DNA of 64,000 bases from assembly GCA_907164885.2 (NCBI GenBank), contig OU015493.1:218719741-218783740 (forward strand). The letters are read 5' to 3'. Below the pieces are notes generated by a model that had not been told where the DNA came from, searched no databases, and worked only from the letters and a program-made list of their open reading frames with translations. Position 1 is the stretch's first letter. The number at the start of each line of letters is the position of its first letter. Both the position numbers and the translations under genes were made by a program. This document shows, piece by piece, positions 35,980 through 44,829 of this stretch. The DNA is from Dolomedes plantarius. Taxonomy: Eukaryota; Arthropoda; Arachnida; Araneae; Dolomedidae.

Positions 35980-36853
35980 CAGTGGCGTAGCGAGAGGGGG
36001 GCAAGGGACCCCCTCTTTCATACCTCTATCATATCCCGGGCGCCAGTCTCAGAGGGGCGCCAAATGGTCCTTTTCACAAATTCTATATATAATACTAGCT
36101 GAAAACCCGCGCTTCGCTACGGAGTACATTCAAATTAAATACAACGGTCAACGTATGCAATTTATGCAAAAAAATAAATATATATATTTATAATAAATGC
36201 GATGATCAATGTATACAATTGATGTAAAATATATATCTATCTATATATATATATATTTTAAAAAAAAGTAAGGGATATGCATTTTTTTGGATAATATCCA
36301 ATCGTCTGCCGCATTAGAAAGAGAAAAAAATATTTTTTTGTCTATTTAGTTGTTACGGACGTGACGATAAATTTATTGAAAGTACCAGAAAAAGTAATCA
36401 CGTGATCGGCATTTAATAAATTTAATTCTAAAAATGAATCTTTAAAAATTCACCAAAAATCAGGAAATGGAGGTAAAGGTTCGAAAAAAATTTCGTTTTG
36501 AAGGAATTTTTAGGATCTTTCTCGTGATATAAATGTTATAACCCTCAATCTATTATTTTAAATGCAAACGTAAAAAAAGTTTAAAAAACAGCTTAAAAAT
36601 TTAATTTTAAAAAATCTAAGAAGAATTTTTGAAAAATCTTTCTTAGTGCACCCCTACACTATAAGAAGAATCGCCATGCAAAATGTCAGCCCTTTAGGTC
36701 CAGCGGTTTGGTCTGTGCGTTGTATGTCAGTCAGTGAATGAATGAGTCGGTTACGGAACTGTTTTATATATATAGATTATTATATGTTTTTTGGGGAGAG
36801 GGGGCCAAAAAGGTATCGTGCCCCGAGCGCCAGTTATGCTTGCTGCTTCACTG
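35980..36853. mobile_element. hAT-like MITE (CAGTGGCGTAGCG type) containing a Helitron
   Basis: Starts CAGTGGCGTAGCG and ends TTCACTG, with perfect 8-bp duplications ATATAGAT at 35972-35979 and 36854-36861. About 190 bp belong to the MITE; the rest is the inserted Helitron at 36095-36776. A related end fragment occurs at 20531. Confidence 0.75.
36095..36776 (-). mobile_element. Non-autonomous Helitron (682 bp) nested in the MITE
   Basis: On the minus strand it starts TCTATATATATAAAACAG after an A and ends GCGGGTTTTCAGCTAG before a T. Its 5' segment (GACCAAACCGCTGGACCTAA) and 3' segment match the outer Helitron at 58086-62546. No coding capacity. Confidence 0.8.
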
Positions 36854-36861
36854 ATATAGAT

Positions 36862-36982
36862 AGGTGCGTGTGTGTTATAATAACGCCGCTCCAATATTAA
36901 TTACCCTATATTGATATGGCCACAGCCGTTAAAATTCTATCCCACGGTTTCTGTCCTTTTAATAGTGTCTTTTCTCTGGATG
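36862..36982. other. Left flank of the intact LTR element
   Basis: Unclassified, presumably host sequence. Its last five bases (36983-36987, GTGTC) are the target site duplicated at 43836-43840. Confidence 0.5.
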
Positions 36983-36987
36983 GTGTC

Positions 36988-37430
36988 TGTAAGACTTATG
37001 ACCAGTAGCAAATATTAAACTAAAATTATACAAAGCGAATTCCGCCAAATGTGGTGGCAAGTTGTTGTATTGCCGCCAAGATGGCGCGAAGAGGGGGAGG
37101 TACGAAAAGGGTCGTTGGCCTCCCGCGAAAGGGTGGAAAGAAGAGAAGGGGTTTGATGAGGTAGCAGCGGAGCTTTAGGCTCGCTCATATCCTTTGTAAT
37201 GATATCTGTTAATATTTATATGTAATGGTTATTTTGTATGTTGAATTAATGTATGTATGTTGTGTTAATATATGTATGTTATTTTAATTTACGTGTCTGT
37301 TTTCTTTGGAGTGTATCTTCCTTAAAAATGTTCAGTAACAATAACGACGCTTCGCATATTCTACGGGCAACCGTTAGCTAACACAGGCTTCGACGGCAGC
37401 TTCCGCTGATAGGCGAGAAGAGTTTTTAGT
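36988..37430 (+). repeat. 5' LTR of the Gmr1-like element
   Basis: TGTAAGACTTATGACC ... GAGTTTTTAGT. The 3' end is GT rather than the usual CA. The LTR includes a GC-rich block (GCCAAGATGGCGCGAAGAGG) and should hold promoter and poly(A) functions; no unambiguous TATA box was picked out. Confidence 0.9.
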
Positions 37431-37446
37431 GGCGCAGTCTCATAGG
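37430..37446 (+). promoter_or_regulatory. Probable tRNA primer-binding site
   Basis: TGGCGCAGTCTCATAGG starts at the last LTR base, resembling the TGGCGCAGT... primer sites of gypsy-type elements (complement of a tRNA 3' end with CCA). The matching tRNA was not determined. Confidence 0.55.
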
Positions 37447-37589
37447 ATCAACATGGAAAGCCCAAGAATATCAACGAAGTGGTTGTAAAGGTGAGAGTTC
37501 TTTTTTCCCGTAATAAAGTGGGCGACTCGAGAAACCGCAATTATTATGTCATATGTTATTTTGTCATATGTTTTTGTCATATGTTATTT

Positions 37590-38035
37590 TCGAGATATGG
37601 TACACCAGTACTATTAAAGGATATTCACTTTTACAGAATTATTTGTTTGTACGCCTGTACATAATTATACGTCAGTATAATAAATGGAGCACGCCAGTGC
37701 ACATTTAAAGAGGTATTTGTTTGTACGCCTGTACATAATTATACGTCAGTATAATAAATTAAGCACGCCAGTGCACATTAAAGAGGTATTTGTTGTACGC
37801 CTGTACATAATTATACATCAGTATAATAAATTGGGCACGCCAGTGCATATCAAAGTAATGTTATATGTATAAACGTGTATACGCCAGTATACCATCTCGT
37901 AATTATACGTCAGTATAATAAATGAAGCACGCCAGTGCACATTAAAAAAGTATTTTGCTTTGTATGCCTGTACATAATTATACGCCAGTATAATTCGAGC
38001 ACGTCAATGTACATTTTATTTATGATATTATCGCA
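37590..38035 (+). repeat. Tandem repeat in the 5' leader of the Gmr1-like element
   Basis: Five imperfect units of 72-74 bp (one 92 bp). The word ACGCCAGTGCA starts at 37691, 37765, 37837 and 37929, with a variant ACGTCAATGTA at 38001, each alternating with GTACGCCTGTACATAATTATACGTCAGTATAA-type text. It sits in the roughly 960-bp untranslated leader. A packaging or translation role is possible but unproven. Confidence 0.8.
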
Positions 38036-38389
38036 AAAGTGCATTTACCTGTATATTTTGATGTTTTTCCTTAAAAGCACACCTAATTTCTAAGAAATTT
38101 GAGTCTTGTAAAATTTAAGTCTTGTACGTCAGTGCATCAGTTGAGTGAAGTACATAAATATCTGTATTTACTTCCGTTTCGTTTACGAACAAACAAAAAA
38201 AAAAGGAGTGCTAAAGTGTAGTCTGTGGTTAAGAATTGGTTGCTTGTTTTGTTTGTTTTCGCTTTGATACCGTTCGGTTGTATTTTATTTTAGTGTCAAA
38301 AGTTGTTTTTAAAACTGCATCATTGCTTGTTAGATAACTCACGGAACAACACATTGTGACGTTGGTTGACGTTGATTTTTTTTTAACGA

Positions 38390-41300
38390 ATGTTGTCTAG
38401 GGTTGTTTTTTTTTCTGTAATAGGAATTTTTTTTCTCATAAATATGGCTTTCTTAAATCGAGCCAAGAGAGACGATTTAATAGCTTTAGCTCAAGAGCTA
38501 GGTCAAGTGGTCGTTGAGGGAACGAGGTCAGCAGGTATTATTAGATTGATTAAGGCCAGTGATGACTATGAAGAAGAGTTTGTGAAGGGGCGTTTAGCCG
38601 TAGTGGAAGAAGAGCGCGTTGCTCGTGAACTCAAGGAAGAAAAAGAAAGGGAACAGGAACGCCAGTTCCAACTTGAAAAACTTAGAATAGAAAGGGAGAA
38701 AGTCAATCTTACTACTGTTAGACAAGACGAGTTTAGAACCAAAACGTCCGAGTTGACTAAGCTATTACGAAGATTCGAGATCGAGGACGGAGACATTGTC
38801 TTATTTCTTTCACTCTTTGAAAGACAGGCTCGTAGAGTCGGCGTTGAGAAAGCTAACTGGGTGTCGGCATTGTTGCCCCTGTTACCTTCAGAAATCACGC
38901 AACTCATCGCTCGAGAGTCAGAAGACAAATTTGACGATTTCGATTACATCAAAGGGGTTTTGCTGAAGCATCTTAAAATAAGCCCAGAAACCTTCCGACA
39001 GAAATTCATGAAACATCAGCGAAATCCAGCTCGCTCTTGGAGAGATTTCGTATTTGAAATAACAAATTATTTCGAAGAGTGGATCGAAGGACTTGACGTC
39101 AAAAATTTCGATGGACTAAAGAACTTGATGATCACCGATCAACTGAAAAGACGTGTCCCTATCCAAGTCAGAGAACACCTCATGGACGATTGGGCAAAAT
39201 TTCTGCAACCATCTTCGTTAGCAGATAGGCTGGATGAGTATGAAGCTGTTAGAGCTCCAACCAAGAAGACTAGCGTGGAAGACGCCAAAAATAAGCAGAG
39301 GGGATTTTCGCGTCCCTCGCCACCTCAGAAGGAATCTCAGGAGTATTATAAGGAAAAGAAGTACTCCAGCAGCGTAAAAACCGAAACGCCGCAGAAAGTA
39401 ACCTGCTACGCCTGTAAGCAAACTGGACACATCTCCAAATTTTGTCCAAAAAATAGCCGCCTTCCTAAGAACTCGGGGTCAGGTGTTCAGAGCAATACAG
39501 TACAGACCGTGAAGAGTACAGAACCCTCGGTACTCACCGCCAAAGTTACAGTTCCTGTAACGGGATCTGGAAAGCTGCAGACGATTAACGATCTCAAAAT
39601 TATCCCGTTGAGGTGCGGTGACCAGTCGTTAAAAGCGGTGGTGGACTCAGGCGCTCAGATCTCCGTCTTAAGGGAAGACTTGGTACCTGAAAATTTTTGC
39701 GAGGGAGAGGGCACAATTCAGATCGTGTCAGCATTTGGTGAGGGGGAGACCACAGCTTTGAAGATCGTCGACATTAAAATAGACGATGGTCTGCACTCTC
39801 CTGTGCCGATCCTATGTGCCATCTCGAAGAAATTGGTCAACGACATGTTGATTTGTCCTACGGCTTATGAACTATTGCAAGAGAACATTCAGATTCATGG
39901 AGCCACCCGCGGACTTCCCGATCAAGATGACGTCGGCAACTCGCCTGAAGATGGAACCGTGTCACAATCAAACGGTAGTTGTGATCCGATTTTAACTGGT
40001 GTGGCGACAGCCACCATTGAATGCGTTCCCCATCAAGAGAATAAGAAAAGCTTCATTGCCGTCCAAAAAGATGACGAAGATTTAAAAGAGTTATGGGATT
40101 TAGCTAAAGATAATGAAAAGTCTTATACCGTAACAGATGGAGTGTTGTCGCACGTAGACTGTGTTGAAGGACAGAGCATAGTTCAAGTCGTGTTGCCGTC
40201 GTGCAAACGCAAGAATGTTCTTCGCATGGCTCATGAAGTCCCTTTGGCAGGCCATTTAGGCGAAAAGAAAACTTTGCTACGCATCAAATACTCGTTTTTC
40301 TGGCCAACCGTGAGACAGGACGTCAAAAAGTTTTGCGAATCCTGCAAAGAATGTCAGGTTAGACGAACGATGACCTTTAGGGACCGAATCCCCATACAAC
40401 CTCTTGTGAGACCAGAAAATCCGTTCGAAGTGTGGAGCGTCGACTGCATTGGGCCTCTAGAGCCGCCGTCGAGAAGGGGGCATTCCTTCATTATTTGTGC
40501 AGTTGATTTGTGTACCCGTTGGGCAGAAGCCATCCCAGTGAAGAACATAAAAGCAAAGACAACTTGCGATGTCTTGATGAGAATCTTTACTCAGACTGGG
40601 TTCCCTAAAACCATTTGCATGGACCAAGGGACGAATTTCACGGCAGAATTGTCGAAGCATTTCAGAGATCTTCTCAGTGTGTCTCCTAGATTTGCTACCC
40701 CAGGACATCCTGAAAGTATGGGGGCAGTAGAGAGGTGGAACCGAACGTTAAAAGACATGTTGAATAAGAACATTCAAGAAAACGGACGAGATTGGGACGT
40801 CCATTTACCATTTCTGCTGTTCGCGTACCGAGAAGTTCCCCATAGCACCACGAACGTCTCGCCATACCAGATGGTGTACGGTCGGTTGCCGAACGGACCG
40901 TTAAAGTTAATGAAAGAAGTATGGACAGGGGCGAGAGAAATACCCACAAATGCGTCCAAATCAGTAGAAGATTACATATCAGATTTAAGGGAGAAGCTAG
41001 AACAAGCTCACAAAATAGCAAATGAGAATTCAACCAAAAACCAGGCAGAATACGCGTCAAGGTACAATTTAAGATCTAGAGAGAAAAAGTTCGGAGTTGG
41101 CGACCAAGTGTTGGTCCTTATTCCTTCTTCATCACACAAGTTGCTGAAAACTTGGATTGGCCCGGTTACCGTAGTCGAGACCACTAGGCAACATTCCGCC
41201 AAAGTTCGGATGGAAGATGGCAGTATCCGAGAACTCCATTTTAACAAATTAAGACCTTACATTGCTAGAGTGCATCAAGTCGGGTTAGTGTTTGATGACG

Positions 41301-42796
41301 ACGCGGAGTTTGGTGAACTTCATTATGCCCCGACTGATACCGCAATCAAATCTGTTGAAGACATTCGTGTTCGTGTCGAAGACACTAGTGAGAGGCTGAA
41401 TTATTCTCAACGATGCGATCTATTCAAGCTTTTAAAACGGTTCCATAGTATCTTTTGTAACATCCCAGGACGAGCAAAGGTTGAAGGCCATTCAGTACGC
41501 TTGACAGCTGATTGCACGCCAAAGAAGTTGCGGCCCTATCGCATACCCGTAGTACTTCAAGAGGAAGTCGACCGCCAGGTTGAAGAACTGTTGCGACTTG
41601 GATTGATAGAGCCAAGCGATAGCGAGTGGGCTCATCCCGTAGTCTGTGTTTCGAAGAAAGATGGCAGTGTCAGGCTTTGCGTGGACTACAGACATTTGAA
41701 TAGCTTTACCGTGCCAGACACTTATCCGATGAAGATTGCGAAGGATCTTCTCCTGGAAGTAGGAAAGGCCCACTACATAACAACTATCGACCTCACGAAG
41801 GGGTACTGGCAGATTCCGGTCAAATTTGAAGCTAGACGCTACACAGCTTTCGCTACTCATTCGGGTCACTTTCAATGGAGAGTGATGCCTTTTGGACTTA
41901 GGAATGCCGGGAGTACGTTCCAGAGAGCCGTGGACAAAGCCCTCATGATCCATAAGAACTATTGTCGACCGTACATCGACGACGTCGCGATTTTTTCAGA
42001 TACATGGGAAGACCACCTAAATCACCTAGAAAAGGTTCTTCACTCATTACAAGAGATTGGGTTTACCATAAACCTGGATAAGTGTGAGTTCAGAAGACCA
42101 ACTGTAAAATTCCTTGGACATATTGTTAGTTCTGGACGACATTCGCCAGACCCGCAGAAAGTTGAAGCCATACGGAACATGGCAAGACCGACTACGAAAA
42201 GAGAAGTTCGTGGATTTCTGGGTCTTACTTCTTACTATCGGGACTATATCCAAGACTTTGCGAGTATTGCCCTGCCGTTAACAAACATGACGAAGAAACA
42301 TCCTCCTAACAAAATTCCTTGGAGCGACGAAGCGGAGAAAGCCTTCCAGGCGCTGAAAGACGAACTGGTCCAAATTCCTGCTTTACACACCCCTGACTTG
42401 GAAAAGCCATTCCAGTTGTACACGGACGCTTCGGCAATGGCAGTGGGCGCTTGTCTTGCCCAAAATGACGAAAAGGGGATCGAAAAACCCATAGCCTTCT
42501 TCAGTAAAAAATTAACGCCAACTCAGATGAAATGGTCAACAATAGAGCGAGAAGCCTTTGCAGTGATATCAGCATTGAAGAAGTTTGACACCTGGATTTA
42601 CGGTGCTGAAATCCAAGTCATATCTAACCACAACCCTTTGACCTACTTGACTAGCTCCCTGACGCAGGGTCCTAAGTTAGCTCGATGGGCACTTGCCCTT
42701 AAACGTTATAACGTAACGGTTTCCTACCGCAAGGGTCAAAAACATGGAAATGCAGATGCATTGTCTAGATTGCCCGTGACCAATTGTGAGTTTTAA
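38390..42796 (+). CDS. Gag-Pol polyprotein, Gmr1-type order (Gag-PR-IN-RT-RH)
   Basis: Single frame of 1,468 codons; by context (A at -3, G at +4) the Met at 38444 (residue 19) is the likelier start. Domains (numbered from 38390): Glu/Lys-rich coiled coil about 70-105; SCAN-like capsid region about 199-285; CCHC knuckle CYACKQTGHISKFC 339-352; protease DSGA 419-422; integrase zinc domain H615, H622, C649, C652; integrase core D685, D745, E781 (35 residues between the last two); GPY/F-like module about 901-955; RT with D1134 and YIDD 1195-1198; RNase H from D1346 to D1456. The enzymes copy the RNA into DNA and insert it into chromosomes. Usual gypsy elements have RT-RH before IN; here IN comes first. 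N1413 stands where RNase H normally has Asp. No frameshift or stop interrupts the frame. Confidence 0.95.
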   Translation: MLSRVVFFSVIGIFFLINMAFLNRAKRDDLIALAQELGQVVVEGTRSAGIIRLIKASDDYEEEFVKGRLAVVEEERVARELKEEKEREQERQFQLEKLRIEREKVNLTTVRQDEFRTKTSELTKLLRRFEIEDGDIVLFLSLFERQARRVGVEKANWVSALLPLLPSEITQLIARESEDKFDDFDYIKGVLLKHLKISPETFRQKFMKHQRNPARSWRDFVFEITNYFEEWIEGLDVKNFDGLKNLMITDQLKRRVPIQVREHLMDDWAKFLQPSSLADRLDEYEAVRAPTKKTSVEDAKNKQRGFSRPSPPQKESQEYYKEKKYSSSVKTETPQKVTCYACKQTGHISKFCPKNSRLPKNSGSGVQSNTVQTVKSTEPSVLTAKVTVPVTGSGKLQTINDLKIIPLRCGDQSLKAVVDSGAQISVLREDLVPENFCEGEGTIQIVSAFGEGETTALKIVDIKIDDGLHSPVPILCAISKKLVNDMLICPTAYELLQENIQIHGATRGLPDQDDVGNSPEDGTVSQSNGSCDPILTGVATATIECVPHQENKKSFIAVQKDDEDLKELWDLAKDNEKSYTVTDGVLSHVDCVEGQSIVQVVLPSCKRKNVLRMAHEVPLAGHLGEKKTLLRIKYSFFWPTVRQDVKKFCESCKECQVRRTMTFRDRIPIQPLVRPENPFEVWSVDCIGPLEPPSRRGHSFIICAVDLCTRWAEAIPVKNIKAKTTCDVLMRIFTQTGFPKTICMDQGTNFTAELSKHFRDLLSVSPRFATPGHPESMGAVERWNRTLKDMLNKNIQENGRDWDVHLPFLLFAYREVPHSTTNVSPYQMVYGRLPNGPLKLMKEVWTGAREIPTNASKSVEDYISDLREKLEQAHKIANENSTKNQAEYASRYNLRSREKKFGVGDQVLVLIPSSSHKLLKTWIGPVTVVETTRQHSAKVRMEDGSIRELHFNKLRPYIARVHQVGLVFDDDAEFGELHYAPTDTAIKSVEDIRVRVEDTSERLNYSQRCDLFKLLKRFHSIFCNIPGRAKVEGHSVRLTADCTPKKLRPYRIPVVLQEEVDRQVEELLRLGLIEPSDSEWAHPVVCVSKKDGSVRLCVDYRHLNSFTVPDTYPMKIAKDLLLEVGKAHYITTIDLTKGYWQIPVKFEARRYTAFATHSGHFQWRVMPFGLRNAGSTFQRAVDKALMIHKNYCRPYIDDVAIFSDTWEDHLNHLEKVLHSLQEIGFTINLDKCEFRRPTVKFLGHIVSSGRHSPDPQKVEAIRNMARPTTKREVRGFLGLTSYYRDYIQDFASIALPLTNMTKKHPPNKIPWSDEAEKAFQALKDELVQIPALHTPDLEKPFQLYTDASAMAVGACLAQNDEKGIEKPIAFFSKKLTPTQMKWSTIEREAFAVISALKKFDTWIYGAEIQVISNHNPLTYLTSSLTQGPKLARWALALKRYNVTVSYRKGQKHGNADALSRLPVTNCEF

Positions 42797-43392
42797 ATTG
42801 TGCCGTTTTTATAATGTTAAAATTCGAGTATTTCGTGTTTATGCAGCGCATGGTTGTATGTAAAATTTAAAATCAGTTATCGTATTGTATTCTCTTCCAA
42901 AGTGTTTCTTTGCTGCTTAGTATATTTACACTCATGAAACATGCAACTGTAAATTATCTTCTAGCTATTCCTTTAAAATTGTGTATCCATGTGTGCATTG
43001 TTAATAGTATTTCAGTGTTGAAATTTGTGTTGTGTTTCAATATTCATTGGATAAGAGTATATTGGTTGATAATATGTATTACATGTCATTTTAATTTCTA
43101 ATATTTTGTTTTCGAAATAATTTTTTTGGTGTCAATTTCTCGAGTCACCTGCTTGGGGGACAGCCGTTAGCCAAGGGGGTTGCTCTCGCGAGGGGTGATG
43201 TTCATGAGTACTCACCCATGAAATTGTTAAAGTTTAATGTACGTGAAAGAAAAGGAACTCTCTCCTTAGTGTGGTCATGTTTCAAGAAGAACTTCTAAAG
43301 GACTCTCCAAGAAACTTCAGGATAGTTTTCGGAACATCTGTTTTCTGTTTATAGTCATATTAAATGACGTATAAACTCCCTAAAGGGGAACG
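42797..43392 (+). other. 3' untranslated region and polypurine tract of the Gmr1-like element
   Basis: No env-like or other protein. TAAAGGGGAACG (43381-43392) immediately precedes the LTR and is the likely plus-strand primer. GGGGGACAGCCGTTAGCC near 43155 is the only GC-rich block. Confidence 0.7.
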
Positions 43393-43835
43393 TGTAAGAC
43401 TTATGACCAGTAGCAAATATTAAACTAAAATTATACAAAGCGAATTCCGCCAAATGTGGTGGCAAGTTGTTGTATTGCCGCCAAGATGGCGCGAAGAGGG
43501 GGAGGTACGAAAAGGGTCGTTGGCCTCCCGCGAAAGGGTGGAAAGAAGAGAAGGGGTTTGATGAGGTAGCAGCGGAGCTTTAGGCTCGCTCATATCCTTT
43601 GTAATGATATCTGTTAATATTTATATGTAATGGTTATTTTGTATGTTGAATTAATGTATGTATGTTGTGTTAATATATGTATGTTATTTTAATTTACGTG
43701 TCTGTTTTCTTTGGAGTGTATCTTCCTTAAAAATGTTCAGTAACAATAACGACGCTTCGCATATTCTACGGGCAACCGTTAGCTAACACAGGCTTCGACG
43801 GCAGCTTCCGCTGATAGGCGAGAAGAGTTTTTAGT
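43393..43835 (+). repeat. 3' LTR of the Gmr1-like element
   Basis: 443 bp; reads the same as 36988-37430 throughout by eye. Confidence 0.93.
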
Positions 43836-43840
43836 GTGTC

Positions 43841-44547
43841 TCTCAACACATTACAAACGAAACCAAACTTCTGCCGGTTTGAGATTGAATCCCGGATCGA
43901 GTGCTGTTTATTCGCTCTCTCAATATCTTTTATATGCGTTCAAATATTAAATAACCATAATGTTCAGAGTGAATATTTCCACCCAGTGGGTTGTTTGATT
44001 GGAGTCGCCTTAGTCCTTCGCCGATGGAAATACCTACTCCTTTTCTGCAGCCAAAAGATTCGAGAAAGATCCGGAATGAGATCGACAAAAGAAATTGAAT
44101 TCAACATTCAGTTTCCGCTGAAGCAGCATTCAAAGAAGGAGTCAACCAAAAGAACAATTTGTGTTGAAAGTTTTTTAAAAAGTAGGTCGATAATAAAAAA
44201 ATATAACTGAAATGCTTTAAATGAATATATTTTATTATATTTTCGTATTACTTACGAGTTATTATGTGGAATTAGAATATGTAATAAAATAGATGATCGT
44301 ACAGTGGCACTTTTTTTTAAAAATTGTTAATTTGAGAAAACACATTCTGACACATGTCTGAGTTAACTAAAAAAAAAAAAACTCAAATTTAATAGGTAAT
44401 GTTAACATTTTAATTTCTCTTCTTCTTACTTAAAATTAATTTTATCATTAATTACAAATTTGCACAGAAAACATCATAATAATTATCCACACACATTAAG
44501 AAATTATTCAAACACATAATAAAAATGGTAGTTACATATATTAATTA
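43841..44547. other. No gene seen
   Basis: Right flank of the intact retrotransposon followed by AT-rich sequence. A 124-codon frame (43836-44210) has no recognisable domain and is probably chance. Confidence 0.4.
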
Positions 44548-44829
44548 CTAGCTGAAGTACCCGGCGATACCCGGGATTTTAAGAATGTTTGTTAACCAAA
44601 ATCAATTAAAAAATTAACACAGTATAAATAACAGAGAAAAAATATATGTGAAATGTTATACACATCTCAGAATTTCAGCCTTTCATCATTGTGGCACTAA
44701 AATCTGAAAAGTAAAAATGTCAAATTTACTTAGCCTTGCTTCGCCCGTCTAGCCGGTCGGTTTAGGGACCCGCTCCCTTCAGCAATCATGGAATAGCAGT
44801 AATCAAAGATAAAATCGAAGCTTAACACA

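Larger units (their letters stand above)
36988..43835 (+). mobile_element. Intact Gmr1-like Ty3/gypsy retrotransposon (6,848 bp)
   Basis: Two 443-bp LTRs (36988-37430 and 43393-43835) in which I see no difference, a 5-bp duplication GTGTC on both sides (36983-36987, 43836-43840), a primer-site-like TGGCGCAGTCTCATAGG at the 5' LTR edge, a purine-rich AAAGGGGAA before the 3' LTR, and one uninterrupted gag-pol frame. The integrase lies before the RT, the Gmr1-type arrangement. Identical LTRs imply a very recent insertion, and nothing visible rules out activity apart from one substituted RNase H residue. No env-like frame follows pol. Confidence 0.93.

Noticed and set aside
38566..42492. Many minus-strand frames opposite the gag-pol gene
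   Set aside because: Shadows of the real frame; none has domain or start context support.
43836..44210. 124-codon frame right of the intact retrotransposon as an env or host gene
   Set aside because: It begins in the target duplication outside the element and has no signal peptide, membrane anchor or recognisable domain.
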